Part shown: piece by piece, positions 1 to 5,894 of the stretch
How the letters are laid out: each line of letters begins with the position of its first letter
Numbering within the stretch: the stretch's first letter is position 1
Source of the DNA: Chloroflexota bacterium
GTDB lineage: Bacteria > Chloroflexota > Dehalococcoidia > Lucifugimonadales > VGZR01
Assembly: GCA_027625225.1 (NCBI GenBank)
Contig: JAQBWG010000094.1
Span: 1-7,225 of the forward strand
Length of the DNA stretch: 7,225 bases
Direction of reading: 5' to 3'
The notes under the pieces: generated by a model
Told to the model about the DNA's origin: nothing
Seen by the model: the letters and a program-made list of their open reading frames with translations, nothing else
Databases searched by the model: none
Position numbers and translations under genes: made by a program

Positions 1-808
1 GAACGACCGCTCCCGGCCCGCCGCTCACGTGGTAGTTGCGGGCGGGGAAGTTCTCTCCTTCTTCCTGAAGGAAGCGGTAGAGATAGTAGTGATTCACGAA
101 GCCGACCTCGACCTCGCCTGCACCGACGGCGGCGACGACACCGGTGTTGTTGCTATACTCCACGGCTTCGTTCGCTCTGATGGCTTCGAGCCACTGCCTG
201 GTCTTCTCATCGCCCCATAGCACCCGCATGGCGGTGACCATGGCCTGGAGCGAACCGTTGGTTGGCGCCCAACCGATACGGCCCTTCCACTTTGGGTCGG
301 TGAAGTCCCAGATGTCATCGGGTAAATCAGCTTCAGTCAAACTATCCGTGCTGTACACAACCACCCTGGCGCGACCGGAGATGCCGACCCACTGCCCCGA
401 TGGCGAACGGGCCCAATCGGGAACGAGCGACAGGATGTCCTGCGGGACGTTTGTAAACATGCCCGCCTCAGCGACGGCACCGAGGCCGCCGGGGTCTTGA
501 GCGAAGAAAATGTCAGCGGGAGTGTTGTCGCCTTCTTCGAGAAGCGTGGCAGCTATTTCGGCAGTACCTCCGTACTTCACCAGAACTTCAAGCCCAGAGG
601 CAGCTTTAAACTGTTCGATGATGGGGCCAACCAGAGATTCGCTACGTCCTGAATAGATGACCAGCTTGCCAGACGACTGTCCGGCTACAACGGTGCTCTG
701 AGGTGTGGATTCCACTACAGAATCGTTCCCACAGGCAACTGCAAACATAAGTATGGCTATTATCGCCAAAATGCTAATAAATCCCCTTCTACCCAATACT
801 TTCAGCAC
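1..808 (-). CDS. Iron(III)-type ABC transporter substrate-binding lipoprotein (partial, C-terminus off the left edge)
   Basis: This is the N-terminal 269 residues of an extracellular solute-binding protein that would capture its ligand outside the membrane and pass it to an ABC permease. The frame stays open to base 1, so the C-terminus is missing. It begins with a basic stretch, a hydrophobic helix and a lipobox (AVAC, lipidated Cys about residue 26), then a Ser/Thr/Val-rich linker. The mature domain opens with LVIYSGRSESLVGPII, followed by PADIFFAQDPGGLGAVAEAG and later WDFTDPKWKGRIGW. These are typical of the FbpA/FutA-type ferric-binding family. The NHYYLYRF segment (about 239-246) carries the adjacent tyrosines that bind Fe3+ in that family. 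I prefer the GTG start at 808, because AGGAGG lies 7 nt upstream; an in-frame ATG at 814 is only 1 nt from that site. Permease and ATPase genes would be expected to the left. Iron as ligand is inferred; another anion or metal complex is possible. Confidence 0.88.
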   Translation of the reverse strand, partial: MLKVLGRRGFISILAIIAILMFAVACGNDSVVESTPQSTVVAGQSSGKLVIYSGRSESLVGPIIEQFKAASGLEVLVKYGGTAEIAATLLEEGDNTPADIFFAQDPGGLGAVAEAGMFTNVPQDILSLVPDWARSPSGQWVGISGRARVVVYSTDSLTEADLPDDIWDFTDPKWKGRIGWAPTNGSLQAMVTAMRVLWGDEKTRQWLEAIRANEAVEYSNNTGVVAAVGAGEVEVGFVNHYYLYRFLQEEGENFPARNYHVSGGPGAVV

Positions 809-815
809 TTCCATT

Positions 816-821
816 CCTCCT
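816..821 (-). promoter_or_regulatory. Shine-Dalgarno AGGAGG of the binding-protein gene
   Basis: A full-consensus AGGAGG reads on the minus strand at 821-816. It lies 7 nt from the GTG at 808 but only 1 nt from the ATG at 814. This spacing favours GTG as the true start, shortening the protein by two residues. An in-frame TGA 15 nt upstream of the ATG rules out any longer start. Confidence 0.65.
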
Positions 822-832
822 GAGATTCAGTA

Positions 833-856
833 CACAACCACATATCATTAGTTGTG
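833..856. repeat. Inverted repeat CACAAC-12-GTTGTG in the leader of the binding-protein gene
   Basis: Perfect 6-bp arms (833-838 and 851-856) are separated by 12 bases, and the central part holds further partial symmetry. It lies between the candidate promoter and the ribosome-binding site. It could therefore be a repressor operator or a small RNA hairpin in the 5' leader. The minus strand of the centre reads TAATGATAT, which loosely resembles half of a Fur box. That resemblance is suggestive only. Confidence 0.35.
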
Positions 857-875
857 CTTCATCACTATTTTAGTA

Positions 876-904
876 AGGGTATGCTTAGTTTTTCTTCGTG
901 TCAA
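876..904 (-). promoter_or_regulatory. Candidate sigma-70-type promoter for the binding-protein gene
   Basis: On the minus strand a perfect -35 hexamer TTGACA (904-899) is followed, after a 17-base spacer, by TACCCT (881-876), a poor match to the -10 consensus. The surrounding leader is clearly more A+T-rich than the genes. The predicted transcript would start near 870, about 60 bases before the coding start. The weak -10 box suggests a promoter that may need an activator, or that the true -10 lies elsewhere. Confidence 0.45.
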
Positions 905-977
905 CACTATACGCCAAGAATTTTAGGTACAGCTTCTCTTGATAAGCCAGGGCGAACGAAGTGTGAAACAACTAACA

Positions 978-1013
978 AAGGCCTCCTGTGCATGGATTTG
1001 TACAGGAGGCCTT
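978..1013 (-). terminator. Hairpin downstream of the SDR gene, probable intrinsic terminator
   Basis: A perfect 12-bp inverted repeat (978-989 with 1002-1013; arms AAGGCCTCCTGT and ACAGGAGGCCTT) encloses 12 bases, some of which can pair further. It starts about 37 bases after the SDR stop codon on the minus strand. The following RNA is U-rich (UUUGUUAGUUGUUU), although the run is interrupted. On the plus strand no U-run follows, so the minus orientation is favoured. It would insulate the SDR gene from the binding-protein gene. Confidence 0.7.
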
Positions 1014-1050
1014 ACAGCGGAATCTTTCGATGCACTAAGCTGCTGGAGGA

Positions 1051-1878
1051 TTAGCGGTCTAGCGTTGTCTCTTTGCCCCAGATATCGTCTCCCGCCCCAC
1101 CCGCACGGGCCGCACGGTCGAAGGCGTCAGTCCCGGCGGTGAAGCCACCATCCACAGGCAAAAGCGCGCCGTTGACGAACGAGGCTTCGTCAGAGGCGAG
1201 ATACAACGCGGCGTTGGCGATATCGTCAGGTCGGGCAACCCTGCCCATCGGATACACGGTCGCGATGCGATCGAAGATGGTGGGGTCGGCTTTTTCGGCA
1301 GGAATCCAGAAATCAGTGCGGGTAGTACCCGGCGCGATAACGTTGGAGCGAACACCTTTGGGGCCGTACTTGACGGCAAGGTTTTTGGTGAGCATGACAA
1401 CGCCCGCCTTGGCTGCGGCGTAGGCTTCGAGGCCAATACCGAGGAGGCCGTTGATGGACGCGATGTTCACGATAGCCGCACCCTTACTCTTGAGCAGTTC
1501 AGGCATGGCCGCCTTGCTACACAGAAAGGTGGGCTTGAGGGCGAAGTTCATATTCCAGTCCCACGTCTCTTCGTCAAGCTCTTCAAGTGTATCCCCTTTG
1601 CCTCCGCCGACGTTGTTCACCAGGATATCGAGTTTTCCGTAGGTCTTAACTGCCGTTTCGACCATGGCAACCGCGTCGGTATACTTCATGGCATCCATCT
1701 TTGCGAACGTGGCCTTGCCGCCGCCAGCCTCGATCTGTTTGATGAGATTGCCGGAACGTACAGGGTCGAGGTCGGCGATGACTACCGACGCGCCTTCCGC
1801 GGCGAACCGTGTGGCGATGGCACCGCCAATGCCGGAGCCGCCTCCGGTGATGATTGCAACTTTGCCTTTGAGTCTCAT
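1051..1878 (-). CDS. Classical SDR-family NAD(P)-dependent oxidoreductase
   Basis: A 275-residue short-chain dehydrogenase/reductase, a cytosolic enzyme that moves hydride between NAD(P)(H) and an alcohol/ketone pair. The Rossmann fold shows the TGGGSGIG nucleotide motif at residues 11-18 and an acidic D36 at the end of strand beta-2, which usually means preference for NAD(H). The NNVGG motif (88-92) replaces the common NNAG. The catalytic set is complete: N111, S141, Y153 and K157 (YxxxK). A PMGRVARPDDIA segment and LPVDGG near the C-terminus are typical of the FabG-like classical group. The tail beyond residue 250 is somewhat extended (DAFDRAARAGGAGDD). GAGGAG lies 9 nt before the ATG. It follows the LLM oxidoreductase gene in the same direction after 107 bases, so the two could serve the same catabolic route, but the substrate cannot be read from the sequence. 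The family call is secure; the specific reaction is unknown. Confidence 0.95.
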   Translation of the reverse strand: MRLKGKVAIITGGGSGIGGAIATRFAAEGASVVIADLDPVRSGNLIKQIEAGGGKATFAKMDAMKYTDAVAMVETAVKTYGKLDILVNNVGGGKGDTLEELDEETWDWNMNFALKPTFLCSKAAMPELLKSKGAAIVNIASINGLLGIGLEAYAAAKAGVVMLTKNLAVKYGPKGVRSNVIAPGTTRTDFWIPAEKADPTIFDRIATVYPMGRVARPDDIANAALYLASDEASFVNGALLPVDGGFTAGTDAFDRAARAGGAGDDIWGKETTLDR

Positions 1879-1928
1879 ATCTGTTTTCTCCTCAGGTTCG
1901 ATACGATAGTTTTCCTGCCTTCAGGCAA

Positions 1929-1966
1929 CACAAGGGGCCTCCTCGAACAGGATGAAGGCCCCTGTG
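1929..1966 (-). terminator. Hairpin between the LLM and SDR genes, possible terminator
   Basis: AGGGGCCT (1933-1940) pairs perfectly with AGGCCCCT (1956-1963). The stem extends through CAC/GTG (1929-1931 with 1964-1966) if A1932 is bulged out, and an inner CCT/AGG pairing is possible. It lies 20 bases after the LLM stop codon on the minus strand. The bases after it are not a clean U-run, and a second small hairpin TGCC-TTCA-GGCA follows at 1916-1927. It may be a weak terminator, or an RNA-stabilising 3' structure permitting read-through into the SDR gene. Confidence 0.5.
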
Positions 1967-1985
1967 TGCACTAACTAGGCTTGTG

Positions 1986-3218
1986 TTACTTCTTTGCTTT
2001 TGTTTTGCTCTTAGCGGGAGCTTTCGTTTTTGACGGCTTCGTCTTTGACCCTGCCTTCATACGGGCCAGGTAGTCGGCCTTGGCGACATCCATCGCCTTG
2101 GACCGCAATGAGTTGAGGAAGGGCTCCATCTCCTCCGACCACTTTTGCGACACGTCCAAGCTCTTGGTGCTTCCCTGGAAATGCGGCATAACGTACCGGG
2201 CGACAAGTTCGTAGCTATGGTCGACCTGCTCACTCGTGCCCCACTCGGTTGCTTGGAGGAGCAGACGTCCGAAACCGCCCGACTCTTCGTCGAGACGCTT
2301 GATATGCGCTATGAGGTCGTCCGGCGTACCAACACACCAGCTTCCGTTCTCGACCATGTAATCGATAATCTGGTCGCGCGGGCCCTTGAAGTCGCTTTCC
2401 ACTCCAAGAGTTTTCTCGAAGTAGTCACGCTGGTACATGCCAGCCTTTTCGCGAGCCTGCTCGATGGCTTCCTTACGGCTGTCGGCGAGGTGGACGTGAA
2501 GCACAAGGCCCCAGTCGTGTCGGTTGACCGTCTGTCCATGTTGGGCAGCCGACTCTTCGGCGATGGTCCAGAACTTCTTGTGGTCGGGAATCAGTCCCGG
2601 GAAACGCACGGTGTTCAATGACAGAATGGTTGCGCCGAACTTGCCGCCGGTTATCATGCCGGACGGAGATTGCGATGCGGCGACTGCAATGAGTGGGTGC
2701 GGCCTGGTGTAGGGCTTTAGGTGGGCGCGGGCTTCCCGGAGGGTAAACCATTCGCCTTCGTAGGTGATAGGTTCGTCTTCCGTCCAAAGACGCAGAATGA
2801 TGCCGAGCGACTCTTCCATACGGCGGCGCTGCGTCGCGGGGGTGATGCCGAGCATGTACGCGTCGCCCACGAGTGCACCGGGACCGACGCCCATCATGAT
2901 GCGGCCACGGGTAAGGTGGTCGAGAAGAGCAAAACGGTTGGCGACCATGAGCGGGTGGTGATAGGGAAGGCTGACCACACCGCTACCGAGTTTAATGTTT
3001 CGGGTGCGCTCGGCTGCTATCCCCATGAACATTTCCGGTGAGGCGATGATTTCCCAGCCTCCACTATGGTGCTCGCCTATCCAGGCTTCGTCATAGCCCA
3101 GTCTGTCGAGATGCTGAATCAGTTCGAGGTCGCGCTGAAGCGATGCGGTTGGATTCTCGTTCTGCATGTGAAACGGGGCCATGAAGATGCCAAACTTAAG
3201 ACGCTCAGGAAGAGACAT
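1986..3218 (-). CDS. LLM-class (bacterial luciferase-like) flavin-dependent oxidoreductase with Lys-rich tail
   Basis: A 410-residue member of the luciferase-like monooxygenase superfamily: a TIM-barrel protein that uses reduced FMN or F420, typically to oxygenate an organic substrate in the cytosol. The N-terminal strand LKFGIFMAPFH (7-17), EAWIGEHH (44-51), GSGVVSLPYHHP (78-89), GRIMMGVGPG (105-114) and VGTPDDLIAHI (296-306) are signature segments, and the closest look is to the limonene monooxygenase-like branch. GAGG lies 5 nt before the ATG. Family members usually run about 340-390 residues; the excess here is a C-terminal tail, residues 391-410, made only of Ser, Lys, Thr, Pro and Ala, with nine lysines and three copies of SKTK. 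Chloroflexota of the SAR202 type often carry many paralogues of this enzyme, proposed to attack resistant organic matter. The true substrate and cofactor are unknown. It is divergent from the methyltransferase gene and followed by the SDR gene. Confidence 0.93.
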   Translation of the reverse strand: MSLPERLKFGIFMAPFHMQNENPTASLQRDLELIQHLDRLGYDEAWIGEHHSGGWEIIASPEMFMGIAAERTRNIKLGSGVVSLPYHHPLMVANRFALLDHLTRGRIMMGVGPGALVGDAYMLGITPATQRRRMEESLGIILRLWTEDEPITYEGEWFTLREARAHLKPYTRPHPLIAVAASQSPSGMITGGKFGATILSLNTVRFPGLIPDHKKFWTIAEESAAQHGQTVNRHDWGLVLHVHLADSRKEAIEQAREKAGMYQRDYFEKTLGVESDFKGPRDQIIDYMVENGSWCVGTPDDLIAHIKRLDEESGGFGRLLLQATEWGTSEQVDHSYELVARYVMPHFQGSTKSLDVSQKWSEEMEPFLNSLRSKAMDVAKADYLARMKAGSKTKPSKTKAPAKSKTKAKK

Positions 3219-3282
3219 ATCTACCTCGTTTATGTGGTGTTATCGCGGTGGATGAGATATCATCCCCGTCCACGACACATGG

Positions 3283-3311
3283 ATTCTAGCACAGGGCATA
3301 TCGCTCCACAA
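3283..3311 (-). promoter_or_regulatory. Candidate promoter of the LLM oxidoreductase gene
   Basis: The minus strand reads TTGTGG (3311-3306), a 17-base spacer, then TAGAAT (3288-3283), which matches five of six -10 consensus positions; the -35 is weaker. It lies in the 124-bp region between the divergent LLM and methyltransferase starts. Downstream of it, within the predicted leader, is an inverted repeat GGATGA-GATA-TCATCC at 3250-3265 that could act as an operator. I could not find an equally good plus-strand promoter for the methyltransferase. Confidence 0.4.
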
Positions 3312-3342
3312 CAAAGCTATTCCCTGATGTAGAGTGAGCAGT

Positions 3343-4119
3343 ATGAAAGAAGAACGAACGCCCAACACCTCGCAGTGGGATGCTCATCTGTACGATGCCA
3401 AGCACGCCTTCGTCTGGAAATATGGCGCCGGCCTGGTAGAAATGCTCGCACCCAAAGCTGGCGAACGCATCCTGGACATCGGTTGCGGAACGGGCCACCT
3501 GACCGCCCAAATAGCCGAGGCGGACGCCGAGGTGACGGGTATAGACAGCGGACCGGACATGATTGCACAGGCTCGGAGAGGCTATCCGGCTCTCCAGTTC
3601 GAGGTGGCAGACGCAACGAAACTTCGGTATGAAGACGAGTTCGACGCAGTGTTCTCCAACGCCGCTTTGCACTGGATGAAGCCGCCGGAGCATGCTGTAA
3701 CCGGCATGTGGCGGGCGTTGCGTCCGGGAGGACGGCTGGTGGCCGAGTTCGGTGGTCGCGGCAATGTGCAGACGATTGCAGGTTCGCTGGGGGCGGCCAT
3801 CGAAAGCGTCGGGGTCAAATGGCGCTCGCCGTGGTATTTCCCAAGCGCAGAGGAGTACACTAACCTGCTCACCAAACAAGGCTTCGAGGTGAAGCACGCT
3901 GCGCTTACGGAAAGACCTACCCATCTCGAAGGTGGTGCGGACGGACTGCGGCTATGGTTGCAGATGTTCGGCGGGGTATTTTTCGAAGGTTTGTCCGAAG
4001 AGCAACGGACGGCCGTTACCATGCGAGTCGAAGAAGAACTGCGACCAGTGTTATTCCGGGACGGGATTTGGGTCGCTGACTACGTCAGGCTACGGGTCGT
4101 GGCCCTAAAGCCGAGTTAA
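3343..4119 (+). CDS. Class I SAM-dependent methyltransferase (trans-aconitate methyltransferase-like)
   Basis: A 258-residue cytosolic methyltransferase with the Rossmann-like SAM-binding fold. Motif I is ILDIGCGTG (residues 43-51). The acidic residue that contacts the SAM ribose is D68 in VTGIDSG. FEVADATKL follows, then the post-motif strand FDAVFSNAALHWM and LRPGGRLVAEF. The SNAALHW block and overall length resemble the Tam/UbiE-like group, but the methyl acceptor cannot be deduced; a small carboxylic acid is only one option. I chose ATG 3343 because GAGTGAG lies just upstream; an in-frame GTG at 3334 would add three residues (VSS). It is the only plus-strand gene here, divergent from the LLM gene. 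Its TAA stop (4117-4119) overlaps the proS stop on the other strand, leaving no room for a separate terminator between them. Confidence 0.9.
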   Translation: MKEERTPNTSQWDAHLYDAKHAFVWKYGAGLVEMLAPKAGERILDIGCGTGHLTAQIAEADAEVTGIDSGPDMIAQARRGYPALQFEVADATKLRYEDEFDAVFSNAALHWMKPPEHAVTGMWRALRPGGRLVAEFGGRGNVQTIAGSLGAAIESVGVKWRSPWYFPSAEEYTNLLTKQGFEVKHAALTERPTHLEGGADGLRLWLQMFGGVFFEGLSEEQRTAVTMRVEEELRPVLFRDGIWVADYVRLRVVALKPS

Positions 4120-5813
4120 CGCCCAAGCAGGCGTTTGACCTCGGCAACCACCTCTCCTGAGGCAACTTCATTAGCTTGCTCGGAGGAACGTTCTTTGATT
4201 TCCACTACACCGTTCTTCAGGTTACGGGGGCTGACGACGACACGAACGGGGATGCCGAGCAGGTCAGCATCGTTCAGCTTCACCCCTGCCGATTCGGGCC
4301 GGTCGTCGTAGAGTACGTGGACGCCCTCTTTTTGCAGGGTGGTATAGAGTGCGTCGGCGGGCTTGGTCACCTCGGAGTCCTCGGACTTGAGTGCGCTGAG
4401 GATGACTTCGTAGGGTGCGATAGACGTCGGGAATAAGATGCCTTTGTCGTCATGATTCTGTTCGATGGCGGCGGCGAGGAGGCGGCCCAACCCGATGCCG
4501 TAGCAGCCCATAATGGCCGGCTGTTGCTTGCCGTCATTGTCCAGGAAGTGGGCTCCGATAATCTCGCTGTAGACCGTGCCCAGTTTGAAGACGTGGCCAA
4601 CCTCTATGCCTCTTTTAGTGGTGAGTTTGGAATCGCATTTGATGCAGGTTTGGCCCTTCTCGACAAGGGTAATGTCGGCGACGATATTGGCCTGGAAGTC
4701 GCGCGGGTAGTTCACGTTCTTCAGATGGTGGTCGGCCTTGTTGGCGCCGGCAACGAAGTTGGAAAAGGTCTCGACCGAATCGTCGGCGACGACTTTCAAA
4801 CCACCTTTGAGGCCAATGGGCGAGGCAAATCCCTGAACCAGACCGGCGGCTTTTACTTCTTCAGGAGTAGCAAGACGCAGGTCTTTAGCTTTGAGAGCCC
4901 GCTTGAGCTTGATTTCGTTCACATTGAAATGGCCGCGGATTACTGTCGATACGAGCTCGTCATCCGCGACATACAGCAGTGTCTTCAGTGTCTTATTCGT
5001 GCGCACATCCATGAACTTCGCGAGTGCCTCTATAGTTTTGATGGCAGGGGTGTGTACTTCTTCCATCGCTGCTTCGGGCTCGGGGGCCTGCCGGTGTTTC
5101 TTGGAAACGGCCTTCTCGCTGTTCGCAGCGTAGTCGCAGTTGGTGCAAACGACAATGGTGTCTTCGCCCGACCCGGCCAGCAGCATAAACTCGTGCGAGT
5201 CTTTACCACCGATGGCGCCGCTGTCCGCCTCTACCATGATGACATCGAGGCCGCAGCGGGCGTAGATGTTCTTATACGCTTGCACCATGGCGTCGTAGCT
5301 CTTGTCCAGGCCATCCTGGTCGACGTCGAAGCTATAGGCGTCCTTCATGTCGAATTCGCGGACACGGATGAGTCCGCCTCGGGGACGGGGTTCGTCGCGG
5401 AACTTGGTGTGTATCTGATAGAGGATGACCGGCAGGTCGCGGTAACTGCTGACGTTGTTCTTGACTATGGTGGTCAGCTCTTCTTCGTGAGTGGGAGCGA
5501 CAAGCGTCCGGTCACGGCGGTCGAGTAGCTTGAACAGGTCGGGGCCGAAGGCCTCGGTGCGACCCGTGGTGTCCCACAGTTCGCGGGGTTGGAGGATAGA
5601 GAGGCGCAGTTCCTGACCGCCGGCAGCATCCATCTCCTCACGAATGATTTGTTCTATCTTGCGAAGGGAGCGCCAGGCGAGGGGCAGGTAGGCGTAAATG
5701 CCTGAGCCGACCTGATGGATGAGTCCGGCGCGAAGCATGAGCTTGTGGCTGATAAGTTCGGCTTCTGCGGGACTCTCGCGCAGGGTCTTTCCAAATAGTT
5801 TAGAGACTCGCAT
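4116..5813 (-). CDS. proS: Prolyl-tRNA synthetase, bacterial type with editing domain
   Basis: ProRS charges tRNA-Pro with proline in the cytosol. The 565 residues match the usual length of the bacterial type (E. coli about 572). Class II catalytic motifs are present. Motif 1 lies around residues 38-66. The THEE proline/ATP site is at 108-111. Motif 2, FRDEPRPRGGLIRVREFDMKDAYSF, begins at 138. Motif 3 is GCYGIGLGRLL (436-446, with R444). An inserted YbaK-like (INS) domain spans roughly 225-405 and should hydrolyse mischarged Ala-tRNA; K277 in TLKTLL aligns by eye with the conserved E. coli editing-domain lysine. Cysteine pairs CTNC (223-226) and CIKC (390-393) border this insertion. The C-terminal anticodon-binding domain starts about 465. 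The ATG has AGGA 4 nt and GAGGGAT 8 nt upstream. It follows ispG by 81 bases, with a strong hairpin between them, and its stop overlaps that of the convergent methyltransferase gene. Confidence 0.98.
   Translation of the reverse strand: MRVSKLFGKTLRESPAEAELISHKLMLRAGLIHQVGSGIYAYLPLAWRSLRKIEQIIREEMDAAGGQELRLSILQPRELWDTTGRTEAFGPDLFKLLDRRDRTLVAPTHEEELTTIVKNNVSSYRDLPVILYQIHTKFRDEPRPRGGLIRVREFDMKDAYSFDVDQDGLDKSYDAMVQAYKNIYARCGLDVIMVEADSGAIGGKDSHEFMLLAGSGEDTIVVCTNCDYAANSEKAVSKKHRQAPEPEAAMEEVHTPAIKTIEALAKFMDVRTNKTLKTLLYVADDELVSTVIRGHFNVNEIKLKRALKAKDLRLATPEEVKAAGLVQGFASPIGLKGGLKVVADDSVETFSNFVAGANKADHHLKNVNYPRDFQANIVADITLVEKGQTCIKCDSKLTTKRGIEVGHVFKLGTVYSEIIGAHFLDNDGKQQPAIMGCYGIGLGRLLAAAIEQNHDDKGILFPTSIAPYEVILSALKSEDSEVTKPADALYTTLQKEGVHVLYDDRPESAGVKLNDADLLGIPVRVVVSPRNLKNGVVEIKERSSEQANEVASGEVVAEVKRLLGR
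4118..4135. other. Small hairpin over the convergent stop codons
   Basis: AACGCC (4118-4123) and GGCGTT (4130-4135) form a perfect 6-bp stem with a 6-base loop, starting inside the overlapping stop codons of the methyltransferase and proS. On either strand the RNA would place a hairpin at the end of the reading frame, but neither is followed by a U-run. It could be a weak bidirectional 3' structure, or chance in the Leu-Gly-Arg codons of proS. Confidence 0.3.
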
Positions 5814-5840
5814 TGATTCCTATCCCTCGGCTTTCAAGAA

Positions 5841-5871
5841 GAAAAGGTCTGGGAAAGACCCAGACCTTTTC
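5841..5871 (-). terminator. Intrinsic terminator or attenuator between ispG and proS
   Basis: A perfect 13-bp stem (5841-5853 with 5859-5871; core AAAAGGTCTGGG / CCCAGACCTTTT) closes on a 5-base loop. On the minus strand the second arm runs into CCUUUUCUUCUUG, a U-rich tail typical of intrinsic terminators. It starts 23 bases after the ispG stop and ends 27 bases before the proS start. Full termination would need a proS promoter squeezed into or overlapping this space, and I see none. Partial read-through, setting a lower or regulated proS level, is therefore plausible. Confidence 0.75.
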
Positions 5872-5894
5872 AATTCGTTCAGTTTCTTGGGCGT

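Noticed and set aside
144..500. 118-codon plus-strand frame near the left edge
   Set aside because: It is antisense to the substrate-binding protein, whose frame carries a lipobox and a family-typical iron-binding region.
854..1142. Short plus-strand frames in the gap before the SDR gene
   Set aside because: They run through the terminator hairpin and into the SDR gene antisense, without a convincing ribosome-binding site or known domain.
3286..3924. 212-codon minus-strand frame opposite the methyltransferase
   Set aside because: The opposite strand encodes clear SAM-binding motifs; this frame has an Arg/His/Cys-rich composition typical of a shadow.
4452..5528. Long 358-codon plus-strand open frame opposite proS
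   Set aside because: It lies entirely antisense to a clear prolyl-tRNA synthetase and shows no recognisable domain. Long stop-free antisense frames are common opposite GC-biased conserved genes.
5814..5894. T-box riboswitch controlling proS
   Set aside because: The gap is only 81 bases, far shorter than a T-box leader, and holds a single plain hairpin without specifier loop or antiterminator.
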